A stretch of 64,000 bases of DNA. Origin: Mesorhizobium_K sp040049215. GTDB lineage: Bacteria > Pseudomonadota > Alphaproteobacteria > Rhizobiales > Rhizobiaceae. Shown piece by piece: positions 13,077 to 21,351 of this stretch (positions within the stretch are counted from its first letter, which is position 1; the number at the start of each line of letters is the position of its first letter). Position numbers and translations under genes: made by a program. The notes under the pieces were generated by a model. The model searched no databases, had not been told where the DNA came from, and saw nothing but the letters and a program-made list of their open reading frames with translations. The stretch lies in contig NZ_JBDZDN010000001.1 of assembly GCF_040049215.1 (NCBI RefSeq), forward strand, positions 2,418,001 to 2,482,000, read 5' to 3'.

Positions 13077-14511
13077 GACTTTGCATCAGAATTTCATCGC
13101 CGGCAGCTGGATCGACGGCGCCGACGCGGGCGAGAACATCAATCCCTCCGATACCGGCGACGTCGTCGGCCGCTACGCGCGCGCCTCGCGCGAGCAGGCC
13201 GAGCAGGCGATAGCCGCGGCCAAGGCGGCGTTCCCGGCATGGTCGCGTTCCGGCATCCAGCAGCGCCACGACATCCTGAAGAAAGTGTCGGACGAGATCA
13301 TCGCGCGCAAGGACGAACTCGGCAGGCTGCTTGCCCGCGAAGAGGGCAAGACGCTGCCGGAAGCGACCGGCGAGGTGCTGCGCGCCGCGCAGATCTTCGA
13401 CTTCTTCTCGGGCGAAACGCTCAGGCTCTCCGGCGAGAAGCTGCCCTCGACGCGGCCCGGCATCGAGGTCGAGCTCACCCGTGAGCCGGTCGGCGTCATC
13501 GGTATCATCACGCCGTGGAATTTCCCGATCGCCATCCCCGCCTGGAAGATCGCGCCGGCTCTCGCCTACGGCAACTGCGTCGTCTTTAAGCCGGCCGACC
13601 TGGTGCCGGGTTCGGCCTGGGCTCTGGCAGATATCATTATCCGCGCCGGCGTTCCGGAGGGCGTGTTCAACCTCGTCATGGGCCGCGGCTCGGTGGTCGG
13701 CGACGCCATCCTCAACAGCCCCGGCATCGACGCGATCACCTTCACCGGATCGGTCGGCACCGGCAAGAAGGTCGCCGCCGCCTGCGTCGAGCACATGCGC
13801 AAGTTCCAGCTCGAGATGGGCGGCAAGAATCCGCTCGTCGTGCTCGACGATGCCGACCTCGCCGTCGCCGTCGAGGTCGCGGTTAACGGCGCCTATTTCT
13901 CGACCGGCCAGCGCTGCACGGCGTCGTCGCGGCTTGTCGTCACCGAAGGCATCCACGACAAATTCGTCGCCGCGATGGCCGAGCGGCTGAAGGGTCTCGT
14001 CGTCGACGATGCGCTGAAATCAGGCACCCATATCGGTCCTGTCGTCGACCAGAGCCAGCTCGACCAGGACAGTTCCTACATCGACATCGGCAGGAAGGAA
14101 GGCGCCAAGCTCGTGTGGGGCGGCGACAGGTTGAACCGCGAGAAGCCCGGCTTCTACCTGCAGCCGGCGCTGTTCACCGAGACCACCGCCGACATGCGCA
14201 TCAACCGCGAGGAGATCTTCGGGCCGGTCGCCAGCGTCATGCGGGTGAAGGACTACGACGAGGCGCTCGCCGCCGCCAACGACACGCCTTTCGGGCTGTC
14301 CTCGGGCATCTGCACGACCAGCCTGAAGCATGCCTCGCATTTCAAGCGCAACTCCGAGGCCGGCATGGTGATGGTCAATCTGCCGACCGCCGGCGTCGAC
14401 TATCACGTGCCGTTCGGCGGCCGCAAAGCCTCGTCCTTCGGGCCGCGCGAGCAGGGCCGCTACGCCGCCGAATTTTTCACCATCGTGAAGACGGCCTACA
14501 CGCTTCCATAG
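13075..14511 (+). CDS. NAD(P)-dependent aldehyde dehydrogenase, 2-oxoglutarate-semialdehyde dehydrogenase-like
   Basis: The 478-residue protein has all aldehyde dehydrogenase hallmarks: TPWNFPIAIPAWKIAPAL (oxyanion Asn and cofactor region, about 144-161), FTGSVGTGKKVA (about 224-235), general base Glu in LEMGGKNPLVV (about 247), and nucleophile Cys in STGQRCTASSRLV (about 281). The sequence resembles the ketoglutaric-semialdehyde dehydrogenases (dioxovalerate dehydrogenases) that finish non-phosphorylative sugar-acid pathways; this substrate is inferred. The gene begins 115 bases after the threonate dehydrogenase-like gene and is followed by an extended SDR. A candidate GntR operator overlaps its start. 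Confidence 0.88.
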   Translation: MTLHQNFIAGSWIDGADAGENINPSDTGDVVGRYARASREQAEQAIAAAKAAFPAWSRSGIQQRHDILKKVSDEIIARKDELGRLLAREEGKTLPEATGEVLRAAQIFDFFSGETLRLSGEKLPSTRPGIEVELTREPVGVIGIITPWNFPIAIPAWKIAPALAYGNCVVFKPADLVPGSAWALADIIIRAGVPEGVFNLVMGRGSVVGDAILNSPGIDAITFTGSVGTGKKVAAACVEHMRKFQLEMGGKNPLVVLDDADLAVAVEVAVNGAYFSTGQRCTASSRLVVTEGIHDKFVAAMAERLKGLVVDDALKSGTHIGPVVDQSQLDQDSSYIDIGRKEGAKLVWGGDRLNREKPGFYLQPALFTETTADMRINREEIFGPVASVMRVKDYDEALAAANDTPFGLSSGICTTSLKHASHFKRNSEAGMVMVNLPTAGVDYHVPFGGRKASSFGPREQGRYAAEFFTIVKTAYTLP

Positions 14512-14602
14512 GCAGCGGACCACGCATCGGTGGCCTTGGCCGGGGGCGGGGCTTGCGTCGGCCGGCCACTGCCGTCAAATGTCGGACAAAAGGGAGAGCC
14601 AA

Positions 14603-15505
14603 ATGGGCAAGAGGATCATGTTCACCGGCGGCAGCGGCAAAGCTGGCCGCCATGTCGTGCAGTATCTGGTCGAGAAGGGGCACCAGGTGCTCAACATCGA
14701 CACCAAGCCGCTCGACAATCCCAAGGTTAGGACGCTGATCACCGACATCACCGACAGCGGCCAGGTTTTCAACGCCTTCACCAGCTATATGGGCTTGCAC
14801 GAATTCGACCCGTCACTGCGGGCGCAGCCGGTCGACGCCGTCGTGCATTTCGCGGCCGTGCCGCGCATCATGATCACGCCGGACAACGAACTCTTCCGCG
14901 TCAACACGATGGGCACCTATAACGTCATCGAGGCGGCGGTGAAGCTTGGCATCAAGAAGATCGTCGTGGCGTCGAGCGAAACGACCTATGGCGTGGTCTT
15001 CGCCAACGAGCCCAAGGACCCTACCCATTTCCCGCTCGACGAGGAATACGATGTCGACCCGATGGACAGCTACGCGCTCTCCAAGGTGGTCAACGAGAAA
15101 TGCGCGCGCGCCTTCGCGTTGCGCAGCGGTTTCGACATCTACGCGCTCAGGATCGGCAACGTCATCGAGCCGCACGAATATGAGGGCTACATCCCGAAAT
15201 GGATCAAGGATCCGGCCTTCCGCAAGCGCATCGCCTGGAGCTATATCGACGCGCGCGATCTCGGCCAGATCGTCGACCTCTGCATCGCCAAGGACGGGCT
15301 CGGCTACCAGGTCTTCAACGCCGCCAACGACGATCCATCGTCGGCGCTGACGACGCAGGAACTGCTCGACCGCTTCTATCCAAAAGTGCCGGTGAAGCGG
15401 AAGCTCGGCAAATACGAATCGCTCTATTCCAACCGCAAGATCCGGAAGGTTCTCGGCTTCAAGGAACAGCACAACTGGCGCAAATACGCGCCGAAGAAGA
15501 AGTAG
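14603..15505 (+). CDS. NAD-dependent epimerase/dehydratase family dehydrogenase
   Basis: I place the start at 14603, which has AGGGAGAG 5 bases upstream; an in-frame ATG at 14579 lacks such a signal. The 300-residue extended SDR has the nucleotide motif TGGSGKAGRHVV (about 7-18), the NAAG-like segment VVHFAAVP, the active Ser region VASSETTYG, and the YALSK catalytic Tyr-Lys pair (about 157-161). Such proteins include uronate dehydrogenases and other sugar C1 dehydrogenases, as well as true epimerases. With a lactonase and ABC transporter nearby, oxidation of a sugar or uronate to a lactone is a reasonable guess. It converges on the SDR gene at 15513, 7 bases away. Confidence 0.8.
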   Translation: MGKRIMFTGGSGKAGRHVVQYLVEKGHQVLNIDTKPLDNPKVRTLITDITDSGQVFNAFTSYMGLHEFDPSLRAQPVDAVVHFAAVPRIMITPDNELFRVNTMGTYNVIEAAVKLGIKKIVVASSETTYGVVFANEPKDPTHFPLDEEYDVDPMDSYALSKVVNEKCARAFALRSGFDIYALRIGNVIEPHEYEGYIPKWIKDPAFRKRIAWSYIDARDLGQIVDLCIAKDGLGYQVFNAANDDPSSALTTQELLDRFYPKVPVKRKLGKYESLYSNRKIRKVLGFKEQHNWRKYAPKKK

Positions 15506-15512
15506 GCGGCCG

Positions 15513-16277
15513 TCACACCGAAACGGTCATCCCGCCGTCGACATAAAGCGTGTGGCCGTTGACGAAGGAAGAGGCGTCGGACGCCAGGAACACCGCCGCG
15601 CCGACCAGTTCCTCGACCTCGCCCCAGCGGCCGGTGGGAGTCCGCTTCTCCAGCCATTCGGTGAAGGTAGGATCCTCCGACAGGGCCTTGTTCAGCTCGG
15701 TGCGGAAGAAGCCCGGCGCGATGGCGTTGATCTGGATGCCGTGCCTCGCCCAGTCCGCGCACATGCCGCGCGTGAGATTACGCACCGCGCCTTTGGTCGC
15801 CGTATAGGGCGCGATCGTCGGCCGCGCCAGCTCGCTCATCACCGAAGCGATGTTGATGATCTTGCCGCGCTTGCGCGGGATCATGCGCCTGGCCACCGCC
15901 TTGCCGACGTTGAAAACGCCGGTGACGTTGGTCTGCAGCAGCGCCTGCCACTTGTCGTCCGGGAACTCCTCCAGGGGCTTGCGGAACTGCAGGCCGGCAT
16001 TGTTGACCGCGATGTCGATCGGGCCGATCTGCTTCTCGATGCGCGCTACTTCGGCCTCGACGGCGGCCGGATCGACCACGTCGAACACCGAAGCTTCGGC
16101 CGCCAGCCCCTCTCCGCGCAACAAGGCGACCGCCTTGTCGACCTTCTCCGCCGAGCGGCCATTGAGCACGACCCTTGCCCCGTGCCGGGCAAGGCCTCGC
16201 GCCAGCCCGTAACCAATACCCTGGCCGGAGCCCGTGATCAGGGCAAGCCGGCCCTTCAGGCTGAACAGGTCCGCCAT
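15513..16277 (-). CDS. SDR family oxidoreductase, gluconate 5-dehydrogenase-like
   Basis: The 254-residue classical SDR has TGSGQGIGYGLA (cofactor glycine motif, about 15-26), NNAG, the catalytic Ser in INIASVMSE, and YTATK (Tyr-Lys, about 161-165), with the C-terminal HTLYVDGGMTV typical of the family. Overall it resembles IdnO/gluconate 5-dehydrogenase and related keto-sugar-acid reductases. It is the last gene of a leftward operon with the ABC permease and ATPase (20-base and 16-base gaps), so its substrate is probably derived from the transported sugar. A longer open frame extending upstream to 17210 is only the antisense of the permease reading. Confidence 0.88.
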   Translation of the reverse strand: MADLFSLKGRLALITGSGQGIGYGLARGLARHGARVVLNGRSAEKVDKAVALLRGEGLAAEASVFDVVDPAAVEAEVARIEKQIGPIDIAVNNAGLQFRKPLEEFPDDKWQALLQTNVTGVFNVGKAVARRMIPRKRGKIINIASVMSELARPTIAPYTATKGAVRNLTRGMCADWARHGIQINAIAPGFFRTELNKALSEDPTFTEWLEKRTPTGRWGEVEELVGAAVFLASDASSFVNGHTLYVDGGMTVSV

Positions 16278-16297
16278 GCGGTCAATTCGCTCCCGAT

Positions 16298-17296
16298 CTA
16301 TTCGCTCTGCCGGAAGTTTCGGATGCGGTCGAACAGCACCGCCAGGATGATCGCGCCGCCGATGAAGGTGCCCTGCCAGAAAGCGTTGATGCCGAGCAGG
16401 CCGAGGCTGTTGCGGATCACCTCGATCAGCGCCGCCCCAACGATGGCGCCGAAGGCCGTGCCGATGCCGCCGGCGAGATTGGCGCCGCCGATGACGGCCG
16501 CCGCGATGACCTGCAGTTCCAGCCCGGCGCCGATATTGGTGGTGATGGCGCCGAGCCACCCGGTCTGGATGATGCCGGCGATGCCGGCCGAGAGCGCGGA
16601 GATCATGTAGACGGCGACCTTGATCGGTTTCACCGGCACGCCGGTCAGCGTCGCCGCATGCTCGTTGCCGCCGATGGCGAAGACATGCCGGCCGAATCTG
16701 GTCCAGCGCAGCACGAAGCCGGTGATAAGCGCCAGCACGACCATGTAGAGCACGGGGTTGGCGATGCCGAACACCCAGGCGCCGCCGCCAAGCGCCAGCA
16801 GCTTGTCGTGATCGGGGCCAAACTGAAACACCACCGTATTCCCCGACGCGACCATGGCCAGGCTGCGGGCGATCGACAGCATGCCGAGCGTCACCACGAA
16901 AGGCGGAAAGCCGAGATAGGCGATCAGCACGCCGTTGAAGGCGCCGATGATCAACGCCGTCGCGATGGCAGCCGCGATGCCGATCTCGATGCCATAGCCG
17001 GCATGCATCGTGACGCCGAGAACCATACTGCACAGGCACAGAACCGAGCCGACCGACAGGTCTATGCCGCCGGTTATGATCACCAGCGTCATGCCGAGAG
17101 CGATGATGGCGACGAAGGTGACGTTGCGGGTTATGTTGTAGAGGTTCTTCGTCGTCGCGAAGGAGTCGGTCGCGAAGGACAGGTAGATGCAGGCAAGGAT
17201 CACGGCGCAAAGCACCCAGAAGGTCTGGGTGTTCACGATCCGGCTGAGCAGGCTGTGCTGCTTGTGGGCGATCGTCTGATCGAGGGTGATAGCCAT
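16298..17296 (-). CDS. sugar ABC transporter permease (RbsC/FrcC type)
   Basis: The 332-residue protein is strongly hydrophobic with about ten predicted membrane helices and the family motif GGIDLSVGSVLCL (about 71-83), followed by FPPFVVTLGMLSIARSL. It belongs to the BPD_transp_2 permeases that work as dimers with Rbs/Frc-type ATPases. It lies 16 bases after the ATPase gene and before the SDR gene in the same leftward operon. The matching periplasmic binding protein is encoded apart, on the other strand at 19320, so the transporter genes are split by orientation. Confidence 0.93.
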   Translation of the reverse strand: MAITLDQTIAHKQHSLLSRIVNTQTFWVLCAVILACIYLSFATDSFATTKNLYNITRNVTFVAIIALGMTLVIITGGIDLSVGSVLCLCSMVLGVTMHAGYGIEIGIAAAIATALIIGAFNGVLIAYLGFPPFVVTLGMLSIARSLAMVASGNTVVFQFGPDHDKLLALGGGAWVFGIANPVLYMVVLALITGFVLRWTRFGRHVFAIGGNEHAATLTGVPVKPIKVAVYMISALSAGIAGIIQTGWLGAITTNIGAGLELQVIAAAVIGGANLAGGIGTAFGAIVGAALIEVIRNSLGLLGINAFWQGTFIGGAIILAVLFDRIRNFRQSE

Positions 17297-17312
17297 CTTC
17301 GATTTCTCTCGC

Positions 17313-18065
17313 TTACGCCACTTGCTCGATCGCGCCGGTGATCAGACCCGTGACTTCCTCGGGCGAACTCTTGGCGATCGGCTTGTCGGCGACCTTGCGG
17401 CCGCGCCGCATGACGATCACGCGGTCGGCGACCGTGAACACGTCGGGCATACGGTGGCTGATCAGCACCACCGCGATCCCCTTGCTCCGCAATTGGCGGA
17501 TCAGGTTCAGAACCTCCGCCACCTGGCGCACGGAAATCGCCGCGGTCGGCTCGTCCATGAGCACGATCTTGGCTTCCGACAGCATGGTGCGGGCGATCGC
17601 CACCGCCTGGCGCTGGCCGCCTGACATCTGCTTGACGAGGTCGCGCGGGCGCGTCTCCGACTTCAGTTCCTTGAAAATCTCGCCGGCGCGCCGATACATC
17701 GACGCATAGTCGAGAATGCTGAACGGGCCGACGCCGCGGCGCAACTCGCGGCCGAGGAAGACGTTCGCCGCGGCGGTCAGATTGTTGCACAGCGCAAGGT
17801 CCTGATGGACGATCTCGATGCCGTGGCGGCGCGCGTCGACCGGCTTGTGCAGCACGAGTTCGTGGCCGTCCATCTTCATCGAGCCTTCGGTCGGGCGGAA
17901 ATTGCCGGCGATCATCTTGACCAGCGTCGATTTTCCGGCGCCGTTGTCGCCCATCAGACCGACCACCTCGCCGGGCTCGATCGAAAACGACACGTCGTTG
18001 ACGGCGTGGATGGCGCCGAAATGTTTCGAGATGTTCTTGAGTTCGAGAACCGCCACGCCTGTCAA
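17313..18065 (-). CDS. sugar ABC transporter ATP-binding protein, single-domain (FrcA-like)
   Basis: The 250-residue ATPase has Walker A GDNGAGKST (about 38-46), a Q-loop in EIVHQDLALC, the signature MSGGQRQAVAIART, Walker B KIVLMDEPTAAIS, and the switch His in LISHRMPD. It contains only one nucleotide-binding domain, unlike two-domain RbsA, and so resembles FrcA of the rhizobial fructose/mannose/ribose system. It is the first gene of the leftward transporter operon. A TTTGT-ATG-ACAAA palindrome lies in the divergent promoter region about 145 bases upstream. Confidence 0.93.
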   Translation of the reverse strand: MTGVAVLELKNISKHFGAIHAVNDVSFSIEPGEVVGLMGDNGAGKSTLVKMIAGNFRPTEGSMKMDGHELVLHKPVDARRHGIEIVHQDLALCNNLTAAANVFLGRELRRGVGPFSILDYASMYRRAGEIFKELKSETRPRDLVKQMSGGQRQAVAIARTMLSEAKIVLMDEPTAAISVRQVAEVLNLIRQLRSKGIAVVLISHRMPDVFTVADRVIVMRRGRKVADKPIAKSSPEEVTGLITGAIEQVA

Positions 18066-18207
18066 ACCTCCCAGCCGCCGCTTGGGCCTGGGCCAAGCTG
18101 ACGCTCCTTGATGACCGCCGCCCTATTCCTCCCGGGTGGCGAACGGCCGCATTTACGCAAACCGGTGCGCGGGCGTCAATCGATAGTCAGGCGGAATGTC
18201 TCAGCAA

Positions 18208-18222
18208 TTTTGTATGACAAAT
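18208..18222. promoter_or_regulatory. candidate GntR/FCD operator in the divergent promoter region
   Basis: TTTTGT-ATG-ACAAAT (18208-18222; core TTTGT-ATG-ACAAA is a perfect palindrome) lies between the leftward ABC operon and the rightward dehydrogenase gene at 18287. A related site occurs at 13062. The regulator encoded at 20414 is the obvious candidate ligand. Confidence 0.5.
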
Positions 18223-18286
18223 AGGACAATACCCGTTGACGCGCGAAACGCGCCGATATTAGGTAGCCTTCCTTCGGGAGGAAGGC

Positions 18287-19267
18287 ATGCTGATCCTCGC
18301 AACTGGCGCAACCGGCAAGGTCGGACGGAACCTCATTGCTCGTCTGCTCGAGGATTCGCGCTTTGCCGGGGCAAGGGTCCGCGCATTGTGCCACAACCGC
18401 CTGTTCCCCGAAAGCGAGCGTGTTGAAGTGGTCAGGGGATCGATCGCCGACCGTGACGACGTTGCCCGCGCCATCGGCGGCGTCACCCATATCGTCCACC
18501 TCGCCACCTGCAAGGAAATCCCTGATGACGTGATGGACGTCACCGTCAAGGGGCTGTTCTGGCTGCTCGAGGAATTCCGGACCAGCCCGACGGCCCGGCA
18601 GTTCATCCTGATCGGCGGCGACGCCGGCGTCGGTCACTATTTCTATCGCCATGACGGTCCGGTCACAGAGAAGACGCCGCATATGGCCTATCCCGGCTGC
18701 TATGCGCTGTCGAAGGTGCTTGAGGAGGTGATGCTCGAGCAGTTCGGCATCCAGTACGACCTCAACGGCTGTTGCCTGCGCGCGCCGTGGATCATGGAAA
18801 AGGACGATTTCCGCTACACGCTGTCCTTCGGCGACGATCTATTCGGCGGACCGGACTGGAAGGCGATGGTGCCCGAAGCCGAAGCGAAGCGTTGCGCCCA
18901 AAAGGGCACGGTGCCGCTGCTCAAGGACGCCGACGGGCGTCCGCTGAAGCGCAATTTCGTGCATGTCGACGATCTCGTTTCGGCAATCCTCGCCGCGATC
19001 GATAACCCCAGTACGAAGCGCCAGCTCTTCAACATCTCAATGGACCGGCCCGTCGACTATGGCGAGCTTGCGTCCTATCTCGCGCGCACGCGCGGTCTGG
19101 ATTCGATCGAGGTTGCGAGCCGGTTCCATTCCAACTGGATGGACAACAGCAAGGCGAAGTACCTGCTCGGCTGGCAGCCGGAATACGATCTCGAAAGGCT
19201 TGTCGACTCGGCATGGGAATACGAACGCGGGGTCAACGACCCCCGTGTCGTCTACTATCCGGGTTGA
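18287..19267 (+). CDS. NAD(P)-dependent oxidoreductase, extended SDR
   Basis: ATG 18287 follows GGGAGGAAGG. The 326-residue protein shows ATGATGKVGRNL (Rossmann motif, about 5-16), a central IVHLATCK segment, YALSKVLEE (catalytic Tyr-Lys, about 142-146) and a KRNFVHVDDLVSAI motif typical of epimerase-family proteins. It differs clearly from the extended SDR at 14603, so the island holds two such enzymes. It stands just upstream of the sugar-binding protein gene (52-base gap), on the same strand. Substrate unknown; oxidation or epimerisation of the imported sugar is inferred from context. Confidence 0.8.
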   Translation: MLILATGATGKVGRNLIARLLEDSRFAGARVRALCHNRLFPESERVEVVRGSIADRDDVARAIGGVTHIVHLATCKEIPDDVMDVTVKGLFWLLEEFRTSPTARQFILIGGDAGVGHYFYRHDGPVTEKTPHMAYPGCYALSKVLEEVMLEQFGIQYDLNGCCLRAPWIMEKDDFRYTLSFGDDLFGGPDWKAMVPEAEAKRCAQKGTVPLLKDADGRPLKRNFVHVDDLVSAILAAIDNPSTKRQLFNISMDRPVDYGELASYLARTRGLDSIEVASRFHSNWMDNSKAKYLLGWQPEYDLERLVDSAWEYERGVNDPRVVYYPG

Positions 19268-19319
19268 TGTCGTGTGGCGGACACATCCGTGTCCGTCTGT
19301 TTCTAAAGGGAGGAATGAA

Positions 19320-20315
19320 ATGAGGAAACTTCTATTGCTTGCCGCCACCGCGGCGATGGCGCTCGGCGCGAGCCAGGCGCTTTCACAGGATAAGAAGCAG
19401 CTTGTCATCGTGGTGAAGGGCCTCGACAATCCCTTCTTCGAGGCGATCAACCAAGGCTGCCAGAAGTGGAATTCCGAGAACGCAAGCTCGGAATATGAAT
19501 GCTTCTACACCGGCCCGGCGTCGACGTCGGACGAAGCCGGCGAAGCGCAGATCGTGCAGGACATGCTCGGCAAGCCCAGCACGGTGGCGATGGCAATTTC
19601 GCCGTCGAACGCCAAGTTGATCGCGCAGACGATCAAGACCGCTGCGCCGACGATCCCGATCATGACCCTCGATGCCGACTTGACGGTCGAGGACGCTGCG
19701 CTGCGCAAGACCTATCTCGGCACCGACAACTACCTGATGGGCAAGCGCATCGGCGACTACATGAAGGAAGCAAAGCCGAGCGGCGGCAAGGTCTGCTCGA
19801 TCCAGGGCAATCCCGGCGCCGACAACATCCTGCGCCGCGCCCAGGGCTGGCGCGATTCCCTGTCGGGCCAGGAAGGACTGGCCGAGCTCAAGGGCGAAGG
19901 CGGCTGGACCGAAGTTGCCGGCTGCCCGGTCTTCACCAATGACGACGGCGCCAAAGGCGTTCAGGCGATGACCGACATCCTCGCCGCCAACCCCGACCTC
20001 GCCGGCTTCGGCATCATGGGCGGCTGGCCGCTGTTCGGCGCTCCGCAGCCGTACCGCGACCTGTTCAAGCCGCTGGCCGACAAGATCGCGAGCAACGAGT
20101 TCGTCATCGGCGCCGCCGACACCATCGGCGACGAAGTGGCGATCGCCAAGGAAGGTCTTGTCACCGCTCTCGTCGGACAGCGTCCGTTCGAGATGGGCTA
20201 CAAGGCTCCGTCCGTCATGATCGACCTGATCGAAGGCAAGCCTGTCGCCGATCCGGTCTTCACCGGGCTCGACGAGTGCACCAAGGATACGGTCGATACC
20301 TGCATCCAGAAATAA
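19320..20315 (+). CDS. periplasmic sugar-binding protein of an ABC transporter (RbsB type)
   Basis: The start at 19320 has AAAGGGAGGAA directly upstream. The 331-residue protein begins with a signal peptide (MRKLLLLAATAAMALGASQA, cleavage near residue 22) and has the Peripla_BP_4 fold: LVIVVKGLDNPFFEAINQG (about 28-46), then DADLTVEDAALRKTYLGTDN near the hinge. Four Cys in the mature part may form disulfides. It would deliver a sugar to the permease and ATPase encoded on the opposite strand at 16.3-18.1 kb. The ligand cannot be read from sequence. An inverted repeat follows the stop codon. Confidence 0.92.
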   Translation: MRKLLLLAATAAMALGASQALSQDKKQLVIVVKGLDNPFFEAINQGCQKWNSENASSEYECFYTGPASTSDEAGEAQIVQDMLGKPSTVAMAISPSNAKLIAQTIKTAAPTIPIMTLDADLTVEDAALRKTYLGTDNYLMGKRIGDYMKEAKPSGGKVCSIQGNPGADNILRRAQGWRDSLSGQEGLAELKGEGGWTEVAGCPVFTNDDGAKGVQAMTDILAANPDLAGFGIMGGWPLFGAPQPYRDLFKPLADKIASNEFVIGAADTIGDEVAIAKEGLVTALVGQRPFEMGYKAPSVMIDLIEGKPVADPVFTGLDECTKDTVDTCIQK

Positions 20316-20326
20316 GCAACGGTCCT

Positions 20327-20359
20327 GAGCGCGCCCGCCCTTTCAGGGTGGGCGCGCTC
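20327..20359 (+). terminator. hairpin after the sugar-binding protein gene
   Basis: GAGCGCGCCC (20327-20336) pairs perfectly with GGGCGCGCTC (20350-20359). No strong T-run follows, so it may attenuate read-through into the regulator gene or protect the binding-protein mRNA. Confidence 0.55.
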
Positions 20360-20413
20360 GCTCCTTGCTGATCCTGCCAGAAATGCGATAGGCAGGCCGA
20401 GGGGGACGATTTG

Positions 20414-21184
20414 ATGCGGGGTTTCAAGGACAAGACAGTGCCGGCCGGCTCGGCGGCACCCGCCGAACGAAGCAAGGGTTCGGGCGCTTCCTTCATGGCC
20501 GGCAGCAGCGTGCATGCCTCGCTCGCCAACGAGATCGGCCTGCGGATCGTGCGCGGCGACTATCCGCCCGGAACCATCCTTCCCAACGAGGCCAAATGGT
20601 CGGAGACCTTCGAGGTCAGCCGCTCGGCCGTGCGCGAAGCCATCAAGATGCTGATGGCCAAAAGCCTGCTGTCCTCGCGCCCCAAGGTCGGCAGCTGGGT
20701 CGAGCCGCGCGAGCGCTGGAACCTGCTCGACCGCGACGTGCTCGGCTGGTACGCCATGGCGCCGGACCGCGAAGCCTTCCTGCGCACCGTGCAGGAATTC
20801 CGCCACATCATCGAGCCGGAGGCGACCGCGCTCGCCGCCGAGCGCCGCACCGAAGAGCAGATGGCCGAGATCAGCGCGGCCTGCCGCGAAATGGGCGAGG
20901 CGACGTCGCTCGCCAGCCGCACCCACGCCGACACGCGCTTCCACCTCGCCATATTGCGGGCGTCCGGCAACGAATTGCTGGTGCCGCTCGGGGTGCTGAT
21001 CGAATCGGCGCTGAACAACCTCTTCGTCTTCGTCACGCGCGAGACCAACGACGTGCGCCATGCGCAGAAGCTGCACGAGGCGATCGAGAAGAACGTCCGC
21101 CTGAAGCGTCCGGAGGCAGCCCGTGCCGCCGTGCGCAAGCTGCTCGCCAACACCGACGCTGTCATCATCCGCGAAGGCCGCTGA
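20414..21184 (+). CDS. GntR family transcriptional regulator (FCD domain)
   Basis: ATG 20414 is preferred over TTG 20411 because AGGGGGA ends 7 bases before it. The 256-residue protein has an N-terminal winged helix (about 38-105; ANEIGLRIVRGDYPPGTILP, then WSETFEVSRSAVREAIKML) and a C-terminal FCD ligand domain (about 125-245) with the Asp/His metal-binding pattern (TRFHLAILRASGN). FadR-subfamily members control sugar-acid and organic-acid genes. It most likely regulates this island through sites such as 13062 and 18208. A GntR effector would be a pathway sugar acid; this is inferred. Confidence 0.9.
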   Translation: MRGFKDKTVPAGSAAPAERSKGSGASFMAGSSVHASLANEIGLRIVRGDYPPGTILPNEAKWSETFEVSRSAVREAIKMLMAKSLLSSRPKVGSWVEPRERWNLLDRDVLGWYAMAPDREAFLRTVQEFRHIIEPEATALAAERRTEEQMAEISAACREMGEATSLASRTHADTRFHLAILRASGNELLVPLGVLIESALNNLFVFVTRETNDVRHAQKLHEAIEKNVRLKRPEAARAAVRKLLANTDAVIIREGR

Positions 21185-21351
21185 CCTCGCGGCCGAATCT
21201 GTTCAGGCCAGGCAATCCGGCACGGCTCGCGCGCAGTACGCGATTCTCTTTGCAAGTTGCCCGCCCGGACCATGCCCAGCTGAATGAGGGGATTGATAAC
21301 CGACCTATCCACGTCGCATGAATGGTGCGCGCCGCACGCAAGGAGGACATT

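Noticed and set aside
15513..17210. Apparent 565-residue protein that would fuse the SDR to an upstream region
   Set aside because: Only the part after ATG 16277 is SDR; the rest is a wrong-frame reading of the permease gene, which is complete at 16298-17296.
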